A stretch of DNA of 26,810 bases, taken from NCBI GenBank assembly GCA_017607445.1, contig JAEVHH010000012.1:15001-41810 (forward strand), read 5' to 3'. The position numbers and the translations under genes are program-made. Below, in pieces: positions 1-8,636 of the stretch; the stretch's first letter is position 1; the number at the start of each line of letters is the position of its first letter. Source of the DNA: Histoplasma ohiense (lineage: Eukaryota > Ascomycota > Eurotiomycetes > Onygenales > Ajellomycetaceae). The notes under the pieces are model-generated. The model made no database searches. It saw only the letters and a list, made by a program, of their open reading frames with translations, and had not been told where the DNA came from.

Positions 1-147
1 AAGCTAGATTTGTTTTCTGAAATTTCATCTAACTCATCATTGACTCTATAGATAGCATTAATGATGTCATATCAATATTCACATTATTCATCAGAATATT
101 GTATTTAAAATAGTGATTCAATCTGTTTTCATTCTTTAGAAGTAGTG

Positions 148-167
148 TTATTATTATTATTATTATT
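148..167. repeat. (TTA)n microsatellite
   Basis: About six to seven consecutive TTA/ATT triplets. On the minus strand this is (TAA)n, which could be the 3' tail of the adjacent LINE, but no target-site duplication was identified to prove it. Confidence 0.7.
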
Positions 168-179
168 CTTCAATTATAG

Positions 180-512
180 ATGTATATAGTCAGTGACTAT
201 GATATCTATCTGAAATACTTCAGAATTTTTCAAATCAAAAATATTCTAATATACAAAAACAATTTGACACATGCATTAACAGAATTCCAGCCCAGAATCA
301 AACAACTATTCAAACTATTCAATTCAAAAATAAAATCAAAAGAATGTCAATGGGTTAGCACAACTCAATTTCAAAACAAAGGAAATAAATATTATAAAAG
401 ACAGCAGCTATTAAAAATCAACAGAAAAGAAAAAACATTTGCAATGACTTTATCAACAAATAATAAAGCAAACTGCTTGAAACAAATGAAAATTAACAAT
501 AAACAAAGTTAA
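180..512 (+). CDS. Unrecognised 110-codon ORF, lysine/glutamine-rich
   Basis: I do not recognise this ORF. It begins at an ATG and runs 110 codons to TAA. The product would be basic and rich in Lys, Gln and Asn, with a charged C-terminal third (for example KINRKEK) and no membrane segment or catalytic motif that I can identify. Its plus-strand orientation is opposite to the neighbouring LINE. An uninterrupted ORF of this length is unusual here, but the local A-rich composition makes chance openness plausible. It could be a remnant of a transposon structural protein, the antisense of a LINE 3' untranslated region, or noise. Confidence 0.2.
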   Translation: MYIVSDYDIYLKYFRIFQIKNILIYKNNLTHALTEFQPRIKQLFKLFNSKIKSKECQWVSTTQFQNKGNKYYKRQQLLKINRKEKTFAMTLSTNNKANCLKQMKINNKQS

Positions 513-559
513 AGAAAAGATCAAAGTAAAATAAATAAGAATAACTGATCTAAATATCA

Positions 560-2785
560 TCAAATAACACTATTCAAACAAGCTCTTGTAGCAACATTTG
601 ACTTATTTAAATATTCAATTAAAAACATATTTTCAGCTTTTGTATTGAATAGCAAATTCAAACTTAACTGATTCAGTTGATATTTCTCTCTCAGTCTCAA
701 TCTTAGTTCTGAATACTTTGTACAAAGTAACAGAAGATGCTCTGGATTTTCATATAACTGACAATCTGAACACAGATCATTTAAATCATCTTTAAACTTT
801 GCTAAATATGATTTGAAATATCCATGTCCAAGCTTTAGCTGCATTATTGTAGCAAAAAGTTTCTTCTTACACTTTATTGAGCAAGTCTTCCACTTTGGCT
901 TAGTTTCAAATCTGAAATAATGTACACTTTTTCTTTGCATGAACCAGACATCTTGCCACTTTTGTAAACATAATTCTCTTATTCTTCTTTTAATAAAAGA
1001 TCATGTTACAATTCTTTGACAGCAGTCTTCTAACTCAGTGGCTCTTTTTGCAGCTTTATCAGCCATTTCATTGCCATATATACCCATGTGAGCAGGCACC
1101 CAGTGAAGATGAATAGAACAATTGAGTGAGATTTTTCTTTGGATATTTTGAAGACTTTTCAAAATCAGCTCTAGCATTGACTGTCCACTGCTGATTTTAT
1201 TACTTTGAAGTCTTTTAAGCTCTGCTTGACTATCAGAGAATATCCAAATATGCTCAAATCTTTTCCATTGTTCAATCTTCATTTCAATCAATTTGAAAGC
1301 TCTTGAAATTGCAAATAATTCAGCATTAAAAACTTCTGACTCTTTTCCAATTTGCCAAGAATCAAGAATATAGTTTTTATCATTTTCTGAATATGCTATT
1401 TCAGCTTCAAGATTGCCTGTTTTCTCACATTTTGAGCCATCAGTGTATATAAGAATTGCTTTATTTTTCATTTGTTTCAAAAGCTTTAAATGTTCTTGAG
1501 TCTGATCTTCTTTTGAAAGTTGACTAATGTTTAAATCAACAAGATTATCAAGACTTTTCTTCCAAGGAGAGAGATTTTCAATAGCTACTCTCTCTACATT
1601 TAAACTAGAGAAACAATTCTTAATCATTGAGCAAATTCTAAATAACTGAGATGGTATTCTTCTTCTTTGTAAAGAACTTGAATTTTCAGATAAATCAGTC
1701 TCATTCCAATCAAGATAAAGTTCCCAATCTAATTCTAATTCATTTGACTCATTTGGAAAAGAACTTGAAACTCTCTTTCTAATAGAATGATGTGAATATA
1801 GCTTCATAATTCTGAGAGCATAATTCATACAGATTTTATCAAATCTCACTTGTGATGGAGAAATAGAGGCTTCAATTTCCATAGCTTTAATTGGAGTAGT
1901 TTTGAATACTTCTAAGATCTTTCTTAAAGCTAAGTTTTGAAGTTTTTGAAACCTTTCTATAAAGTGTTTTTGACCTCTCCACCACACCTGAACTGCATAA
2001 TCTGAAACAGAGGTCACACAGGCAATATATAATTGTCTCATTGCTTGAAATATCAGACCTCTTTCAGTATTTGAAAGTCTCAATATACTGTTTAAAATTC
2101 TTTCAGCATTTGCAGTTTTTATTTGCACATGAGATTTAAAATTCAATTGAGAATCTAACCAAACACCAAGCCATCTAACTGAGTTTTTAGGTTTAATTGA
2201 ATGATTTAAAAGCTTAACTTCAGTATCTTTTTCTCTGAAATTTGGATAAAAGTGAATTAATTGTTTTATCCATATCAAAAACAATGTTTTTTGATTTTGC
2301 TTTTTCAATCATTTCAGTTGCTGCTTGCTCAATCAAATTGCAGTTATTCACAATTGATTCTGAGCTTACAACTAGGCCTAAATCATCCACATAGCTTGGA
2401 GTTCTCACCATAATTGCCATTTGTCTATCAATAAATAGAAACTTGACAAATATAGCAAATAAAATGAGTGAGACTGAGGAACCCTGAGGAACTCCTATCT
2501 CAATATCTGTTATATCTTGTCTCATTCCATCAAAAAGCAACTGGATAGTTCTTTTTGACATGAAACAGATAACCCACTTAATGAGAGACTTTGGCATTCT
2601 CAGTTCTATCAAAGTATTGATCATTTGAGAAAGTGAAACACAATCAAATGCACCTTTTATATCAATAAACATTGCAGTTGTAACCATTTTTTCATTCTTT
2701 GCAAGTTGAATATCATGAACTACAGAGAGAACTGCATCAATTGCTGAGTTTTGCTTTCTACTTTCCATTTGATCATCATATAATT
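560..2785 (-). pseudogene. LINE ORF2 remnant: reverse transcriptase, RNase H, C-terminal CCHC
   Basis: Reads from high to low coordinates. The first block (2768-2220) has RT motifs: the DIKGAFDCVS block, GVPQGSS, and the catalytic YVDD box, which is intact. Reading then shifts frame at about 2250-2300 and continues (to 1001) through the RT thumb region with WLGVWLD into RNase H. That domain shows the TDGS start, an ELFAI block, SDSQAELKRL and the terminal HWVPAHMGIYGNEMADKAAK block. A single TGA near 1001, where Trp is expected, separates this from an in-frame tail (940-560) carrying a CX2CX7HX4C motif, typical of LINE C-termini. The order RT, RNase H, CCHC fits the Tad1 clade of fungal LINEs. 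The endonuclease and ORF1 are absent. One stop and one frameshift make it a pseudogene. Confidence 0.88.
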
Positions 2786-2788
2786 GAA
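560..2788 (-). mobile_element. 5'-truncated Tad1-like LINE (non-LTR retrotransposon)
   Basis: The element retains the C-terminal two thirds of a LINE ORF2 on the minus strand. The 5' end stops abruptly inside the reverse transcriptase at about 2782-2790, where sequence shared with repeat R begins. Loss of the 5' part is the usual result of incomplete target-primed reverse transcription, so this is probably a natural truncated insertion next to or into R. It is less decayed than the Gypsy elements: many TGG codons survive, and I find only one in-frame stop and one frameshift. The 3' boundary to the left of 560 is not resolved. Confidence 0.8.
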
Positions 2789-3045
2789 TGATGATACAGT
2801 TGAAATGATTAGAATATTATTTGCAGAAATTATTCATTAAAAAATTTGCAGAGTTGAAAAACTAATGAATAAAGTCATCAAAAAAAATATCAGAGTTCAG
2901 ACTTCTAACAAATATGAAAACTCTGACAGATAATGAATTGCTGAATAAAAATAGATTGCAGATGATATTGATCTAAAATACTGTGATTTAAAATCTCAAT
3001 CATTAAATATATTATAGATATAAATATTGTTGATATCTATATTAT
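2789..3045. repeat. Repeat R, copy 1, left part
   Basis: This stretch matches about 17205-17460 closely (shared runs around the AATAAAAATAGATTGCAG tract and the ATTATAGATAT tract). It is cut on the left by the LINE and on the right by element A1. After A1, repeat R resumes at 7139 with the sequence that follows the corresponding point in copy 2. Function of this part is unknown. Confidence 0.75.
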
Positions 3046-3431
3046 TGTAACAGACATACTTCAATTAACAATTTGATACTATTTTAATTACAGATTATGA
3101 ATTGATTAAGAAAAGAAAGAGAAAAGAAATTAGAAGAAAAAGTCATACAAAAAGAGTTCTTATAGAAGAAAGTTTAAGATAAAATAATATCAGAAACTGC
3201 TTCACAATGAATTGCAGAGTGAAAGAATGTTAAAAGCTATATGAAAGAATTGTTAGAAATCATATAAGTGCAGAGTATGAAGTGGAAGAATCATTGAGAG
3301 CTATATGAAAGAATTGTTGAAGACTACACAAGTGCAGAGCATGGAGCAGAAGAACATCAAGAATTACATAAAATTACAATAACAGAAATTAATTGTGTAA
3401 GTTAATTGCTAATGAATACTAATCTGTCACA
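3046..3431 (-). repeat. Family A LTR (3' LTR of A1)
   Basis: Plus-strand reading begins TGTAACAG and ends GTCACA, the TG...CA ends expected of an LTR. It aligns with 12680-13073 in the same orientation and with 15339-15871 inverted. Length is 386 bp, the shortest of the three, because it holds fewer copies of an internal tandem unit of roughly 63 bp. Confidence 0.85.
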
Positions 3432-3447
3432 TTATCCCCCTCTATGA
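3432..3447 (-). other. Polypurine tract of A1
   Basis: The minus strand carries a purine-rich run including GAGGGGGATAA directly before the LTR. This is the normal position of the plus-strand primer of an LTR retrotransposon, and the equivalent run precedes the 3' LTR of A3. It confirms that A1 is on the minus strand. Confidence 0.75.
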
Positions 3448-3449
3448 GA

Positions 3450-6400
3450 GTGAGTGAGAACTTGTAGATGTTGAGAGTGGCAGTGTTCTTCAAGATAAAT
3501 ATGAGTTTCCAGATCAGATGATTGTATTCTACTCATTTGATAAGATATTCATGATGATGATGATTGATTCTATTGTTAAGAATTGTTTCAATTTTCTACT
3601 CAAGTTCATTATCTTCTTCTACAATGATAGATAATTGTCAATCAGAGATTTTCTGTGAGAGAAATGGATTCTCAGCTGTGGATTGGAGCAGATTTGTATG
3701 AAAGATGTTGTGGATATCAGATAAGATGTTGAGTTGATAATTGTGTGTGTCTAGCTCTTTCTTCACTGTATACTTGATGTGATGATAATCTAGTGTATAT
3801 AAGAAATGATCTGTTTTTATATTCTTGAAATTTAGTCAGATTTTGTCTTCTATATAATATTGAATTGCAGAACTTCTTCTGATATTTGCTTAATTTTTAT
3901 AATCTTGCTGAGTGCTGATTATTGAAGTTTCTGTTTATTTATGAGCTTTCTTCAGCTTACTCATAATGTTCTCTGTTATCTGTATAAAACTGCAGATGTA
4001 CACAGTTTTTTGAGAAGTCTTGAGAAAGTTCAGAATCTCTAAGTTATATCTATATAAAAGAAAGAATGAGCTTATATCTGTTGTGATGAAATCTCAATTG
4101 TTAATTGCAATCTCAGTGTGTGACAGCAGATTGCTTCAGTTGTCTTGTATATAATTGCAGAACTTACAGAAGATGTTCTTTATCATTTATATCATTCTCT
4201 CAGTAGCTTCATCAGTCTCTGAGTGATACACTATTGATAACTTTCATTCAATTCTTAGTAATTGATATATGCAGGCTCAGAGTGTGCTGATGAATTGACT
4301 GTCTCTATCTGACACAATGAATAAAAATAGACTGTGTATACAATAGAATGAGCTTCTGACAAAGATGTCTGCAACTACTTCAGCATTCATCTTATCACAG
4401 AGCTGTAGTATTACACTTTTATTGAATCAGTTGACAATGACTAGAATGTTTGTAGAATCTCTGCTTTTGAGCAAGGAAACTGCAAAATCAATAGCTATAT
4501 CACATCAAATTCAGTTGAGAATAGATAGAAGCTTCAATATTTCTTTTTGTATTCATACTATACTGTCACTGAGCTGCAGTGATTACAGTTGTATACAAAT
4601 TGATGTATATCTTTCAACATATCTGATCAGTAGAATTCTCAGACAACAATGTTGTACATGATTTTGTATTTTGAGTGTTTAATCATTGATAAGTCATGAA
4701 TTTCTTACATGATCTGTGTTTATGAAGATTCTGAATTGAGGACTCATTGTCTATTTCAAAAGTGTAAGCAGTTGTCATTTTTGATTGAATATGCTGAGAT
4801 ATTCATTCTTGAGTATACATCTGTAGAGAATTGAGATGCTCTGTTTTGTATAACTTCAGTGATTTATTGTCAGAATTCATCTGTTATTACTGCTAGCTTT
4901 CATTATTCTTTGAATGAGAGTTCTTGAGCTCAGAACTGATTGATATGTATGTGAGATTTATCTGATTATATAGAACTTCTTATGATTGCAGAGTTGATTA
5001 ATCAATGCTCTCAGTGTTTTCATCTGTCATTCAAGTCATTAGATGATATATTTTGTTCTCAGCAGAACAGAGCATCTGCAAGAGTGTTCTCTACTTCAGA
5101 TTGATAATAAATTATGAATAAAAAACAGCTAAGAAACAATAATCAATGCATATATTTTTCAGTGAGCTTACAAATGATTGTGAAGTACTCTAGATTCTTA
5201 TGATCAGTAACAATCTTGAATTTCTCAACACTCATGAGTTCAAACTCTTATTTTTTGAGATATTATATGATCACTAAAAGTTTCTTATTATAGATCTTGT
5301 AGTTGTATTCAGTGAGTGACATCTTTTTTAAGATGAAGACACAAGATTGTACAATATCTTCATTATTATATTGCATTAGTACTTCATCTACTACATAATC
5401 TGAGACATCTGTCTTGAGAATTGTATGCTTATCTGAATTGAATGATTGCAGCATCAGAGTGTTTGTGAATATATACTTCAGCTTTTTGAATACTGTGTCT
5501 GTTTTAACAGTTCATTGAAATACAGTGTCTTTCTGAGTCAGATTGATCAGTGATTATATGATATCAGAGAAGTTTTTGATGAATCTTTAGTAAAAGTTGA
5601 TAAATTCTAGAAGACTTCTAATTTCTTTTATCAAGACTGATGTCTCTCAGTTGAGAATTGCTTTTATCTTCTTAGAATTCATATATACATCTTTTTCAGC
5701 TTTGATGATGAATTCTAGATAGATTATAGACTTGATCTCAAAGTCACATTTATCAATGTTCATTTGCAGTTCAGCTTTTCAAAGACAGTCAAGCACTTGT
5801 TGTACATATTTGTGATACTCTGTAAATGATTCATTGATAAAGATCAGAATATTATTCATGTACACTGAGACAATCTCATTGAACAGATCTTATAGAGCTC
5901 AGTTAATCTATTTCTGAAATATGTTTGAGATGTTTGCTAATTCAAAGAAAATCACTGTTCATTCATATAATCTGTAATATATATGAAAAGCAGTTAGTCA
6001 TTTAACATCTTCATTAATTCTTATCTTATAGAAGGCTGCAGAGATGTCAAGCTTTATAAATTATTTTACTTCTTCTATTCATTTAAATATTTCATTGATG
6101 AGTGAGAGAGAGTATTGATTCTTCCATGTAATCTTGTTGAGTTTTTGATAGTTGATGCAGAATCATAAGCTTTCTTCTGATTTCTTTGCAAATAGTACAG
6201 ATGCTGCAGTAGATGAGTTGCTAATATAAATGAAGTCTTTATTCAGTAATCTGTTAAGTGTTTTTTGTAGAATGAGAAGCTCATTGTGTGATATACTGTA
6301 GAGAGAATTTCAGAGTGATTGTGAGTTCTTATTATTTTTTTTGATGAGCTCAATTGTATGATCTATACTGAGTTCTTGATGAGAGAAAAGCTTTTCAACT

Positions 6401-7088
6401 TCTTTTTTGTTGAATATATCTGTGAAATCTTTATATGATTCAGATAGTTTCTTGTGCAGTTTTTTGAGATCTTTGAGTTCTAGCTTTTCTAATGCTTTTT
6501 TTGATATCTGCTATGCTAGCAGTGAACACTTGAATGTTATTCTTCTCATACATTTAATGAATTAGTAGTTTGTATACTTCTGCTGATATCTGAATGAGAT
6601 TAGTGGTTCTATTGATATTCTTCTCATAAATATGATCATCTTCTGAGAAAATAAGACAGTGATTGTGTGTGTTCAACAAGGTTTCAAATTCTGTGAGTTA
6701 TGATAGACTGAGTATTAGATTATACTCAAGGTCTTGTATTTTGTATGTGTATATATTCTTTTTCTTGTGTTCTTCTATGTTGATATTAAATCTTATCATA
6801 TTGTAGAAGGTGGATCCTCTAAAGTCATCAAATTCACTGAGTTTATATAGTTTGAGAAAGAGAATATACTGGATTTTATGCTTCTCAATCAGCTGAGTGT
6901 CTATAAGAGTGTAATGAAGAAAACCACTGTCTATCATTGCTTATATATTGACTAGATTATTTACAATGACAGAGATTATGATTGTATCTGTTTGTATTTT
7001 TTGCTTGAATCTTCATCAAGCTTTCTGCTTCTGAACTTTTGTCTATATTTTAGAGTGAGAGCTCTTCTTTTCTCTGTTCTTGCTTGTT
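3450..7088 (-). pseudogene. pol: Gypsy pol remnant of A1 (protease, RT, RNase H, integrase)
   Basis: Domain order from high to low coordinates is protease, RT, RNase H, integrase and a decayed C-terminal tail, the Ty3/Gypsy order. The protease is the ORF at 6937-6698, starting MIDSGF and homologous to the same stretch in A2. The RT active site at 5851-5862 reads YMNN instead of YxDD, so both catalytic aspartates are changed. RNase H is recognised at 5454-5263 (TDVSDYVVDE and the YNYKIYNKKLL block). Integrase-like sequence fills about 3450-5000 and aligns with A3 in reverse. The protease lies in a different frame from RT/RNase H, unlike A2, so an indel lies between about 6400 and 6700. Many in-frame stops, mostly TGA, are present. 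Non-functional. Confidence 0.82.
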
Positions 7089-7091
7089 CAT

Positions 7092-7138
7092 TGTAACAGG
7101 CGTACTTCAATTAACAATCTAGCACTATTCTAATACAG
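7092..7138 (-). repeat. 47-bp fragment of the A1 right LTR
   Basis: Begins TGTAACAGGCGTACTTCAA and matches the first 47 bp of the family A LTR; repeat R sequence follows immediately. It includes the first CpG I could find in the window. The remaining roughly 340 bp of this LTR and the gag gene are absent. Confidence 0.8.
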
Positions 7139-7162
7139 TTGAATTCAAAAAGATAATAGAAA

Positions 7163-7396
7163 TCACAGAGTTTTTTGTAGTGATATTATCAAGTTCTGAA
7201 TTTTGTTCAGAAGAATCTCAATACTGATGTTATTGTAGACAATGATTTTATAAGATTTTATATACTGCAGTAGAAGACAGATTGCTTCATAATATCTTTC
7301 TTTGAAAATGATTACAGAATCAAAAACTGTAAACTTCAGATTTAAAATAATCTTATACTTCTTTTTGATATAGATTATCAGATTAATACAGTACAA
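7163..7396 (-). CDS. Unrecognised 77-codon ORF in repeat R
   Basis: A minus-strand ORF rich in Ile, Lys, Leu and Tyr. The same reading frame exists in the second R copy (25400-25173) with the blocks IILNLKFT and FDSVIIFKERY conserved, so the two copies share at least 50 similar residues. In copy 2 its C-terminal end runs into element B. Because R is a recent repeat, the conservation may only reflect DNA identity. No domain recognised; a remnant of a transposon protein is the most cautious reading. Confidence 0.25.
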   Translation of the reverse strand: MYCINLIIYIKKKYKIILNLKFTVFDSVIIFKERYYEAICLLLQYIKSYKIIVYNNISIEILLNKIQNLIISLQKTL

Positions 7397-7512
7397 AATG
7401 AAATCAAATGAGGCTATAATTTACTCTATATAAATGATATAATACTATAAGTCTTATTAAAAATCATTATCTATTAAAAGAAGTTTAATGTATTTATACT
7501 CTAGTTCTATTT

Positions 7513-8208
7513 TGAACTAGTAATGATAGTGATAGATAGATTCACTGCAGTAGATTGATTGACAGTGATAGATTAGCAGTGATAGATTGACAGCAGCAAT
7601 AGATTAGCAGTGATAGATTAGCAGTGATAGATTAGCAGTGATAGATTAGCAGCAATAGATTGGCAGCAAGGGATAGCTTAGCAGTGAGAGATAGATTAGC
7701 AGTGGTAGATAAATTGGCAGCAAGGGATAGCTTAGCAGCAAGGGATAGCTTAGCAGCAAGGAATAGCTTAGCAGCAAGGGATAGCTTAGCAGTGAGAGAT
7801 AGATTAGCAGTGGTAGATAAATTGGCAGCAAGGGATAGCTTAGCAGCAAGGGATAGCTTAGCAGCAAGGAATAGCTTAGCAGCAAGGGATAGCTTAGCAG
7901 TGAGAGATAGCTTAGCAGTGGTAGATAAATTGGCAGCAAGGGATAGCTTAGCAGCAAGGGATAGCTTAGCAGCGAGCGATAGCTTAGCAGCGATGGATAG
8001 CTTAGCAGCGAGGGATAGCTTAGCAGCAAGGGATAGCTTAGCAGCGAGGGATAGCTTAGCAGTGAGGGATAGCTTAGCAGTGAGGGATAGCGTAGCAGCG
8101 AGGGATAGCTTAGCAGTGAGGGATAGCGTAGCAGCGAGGGATAGCTTAGCAGTGAGGGATAGCTTAGCAGTGAGGGATAGCTTAGCAGCAAGAGATAGCT
8201 TAGCAGAG
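7513..8208. repeat. 18-bp minisatellite, copy 1, with 108-bp higher-order repeat
   Basis: The core unit is GGGATAGCTTAGCAGCAA with variants (CAA/TGA, GGG/GAG, CTT/ATT/CGT). About 30 regular units lie between roughly 7660 and 8205, preceded by irregular shorter units such as GATAGATTAGCAGT. Six-unit blocks repeat at exactly 108 bp (for example the AGTGAGAGATAGATTAGCAG string at 7683 and 7791). Near 8080-8130 a two-unit (36-bp) sub-period is seen. Because the unit is a multiple of three and lacks stops, long ORFs are open on both strands (hexapeptide DSLAAR on plus, SLLSYP on minus); I treat these as by-products. Confidence 0.95.
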
Positions 8209-8215
8209 TATGCAC

Positions 8216-8636
8216 TAGCTAATTGTGCCGAGGTATCTTTTTGTTACTTGGCAGGCACGTGTGGCTGGGAGGTACTCAGGGGGGACTTGGCACGGGTGTG
8301 TTGGAACACGAAAATTGATCAGAGTTTTTTCAAACAGAGAATCAAGAATAACTCAAGCAACTGTGGATCAAATTAAACAAGATTTTAATAGATTATCAAC
8401 ATAAGATAGATCTATCTCTGATCAAAATCTGAGTTGATTTGACCCAGTATTGATGGAGTAATTTGATGAAATGTTAAAAATCCACTCAAGCAAATGCCAA
8501 AACACTAACTTTGAAGGTCAGTGGAGGTTTACTCCAGGTAACCCTAAGGGAGCTAAGCTATTTCTGGTTAGTGTGAACTTAATTTGTTAGCAAAACAGGT
8601 GAACCCCAGCGGAGTTCAACGTGCAATAGTTATAGA
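8216..8636. other. Higher-GC, CpG-retaining tail of repeat R, copy 1
   Basis: Contrasts sharply with its surroundings: it has CpG, CC and GG runs (for example CAGGGGGGACTTGG). It is nearly identical to 26376-26801. Many of the differences between the copies are CpG transitions (CACGTG/CACATG, CACGAAA/CACAAAA, AGCGGAG/AGCAGAG, CAACGTG/CAACATG). One plus-strand frame from about 8321 to 8590 reads as a plausible decayed peptide (blocks TQATVDQIKQDFNR, FEGQWRFTPGNPKGAKLF) with three internal stops. This might be a former coding end of the element that founded R; I do not recognise it. Confidence 0.6.

Larger units (their letters stand above)
1..559. other. Unassigned AT-rich segment left of the LINE
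   Basis: No recognisable gene. The segment is very AT-rich with no CpG that I can see. It contains a short TTA-type microsatellite (about 148-167) and one 110-codon plus-strand ORF described separately. Part of it may be the 3' untranslated region of the minus-strand LINE that starts at 560, because the (TTA)n tract reads as (TAA)n on that strand and such tails occur at LINE 3' ends. That is inference; the LINE 3' boundary cannot be fixed from a single copy. Confidence 0.5.
3046..7138 (-). mobile_element. Ty3/Gypsy element A1, internally deleted, inserted in repeat R copy 1
   Basis: A minus-strand Gypsy element with a full 3' LTR on the left (3046-3431), a polypurine tract next to it, and pol running to about 7090. 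The gag region present in element A2 is missing: at 7091 the sequence jumps from the gag-pol overlap region directly to the first 47 bp of an LTR (7092-7138), and repeat R then resumes. The right LTR is therefore almost wholly lost, and no target-site duplication can be shown. It is the most decayed family-A member, with dense stops in pol. Confidence 0.82.
7139..8636. repeat. Repeat R, copy 1, right part (minisatellite-bearing)
   Basis: Matches 25198-26801 along most of its length. Layout: an AT-rich block with a minus-strand ORF (7396-7163, unrecognised), a transition zone, an 18-bp minisatellite (about 7513-8208), and a CpG-retaining, higher-GC tail (8216-8636). Both copies lose similarity just after the string AATAGTTATAG, so this is probably the true right end of the repeat unit. 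Here it abuts the integrase of element A2. I could not assign R to a transposon class. Confidence 0.75.

Noticed and set aside
4365..4661. 98-codon plus-strand ORF
   Set aside because: It is antisense to the A1 integrase region; the parallel stretch in A2 (8735-8938) is antisense to integrase as well, so both follow from pol sequence.
7513..8208. CRISPR-like array
   Set aside because: The units are contiguous 18-bp tandem repeats without unique spacers, in a eukaryotic transposon context and with no cas genes.
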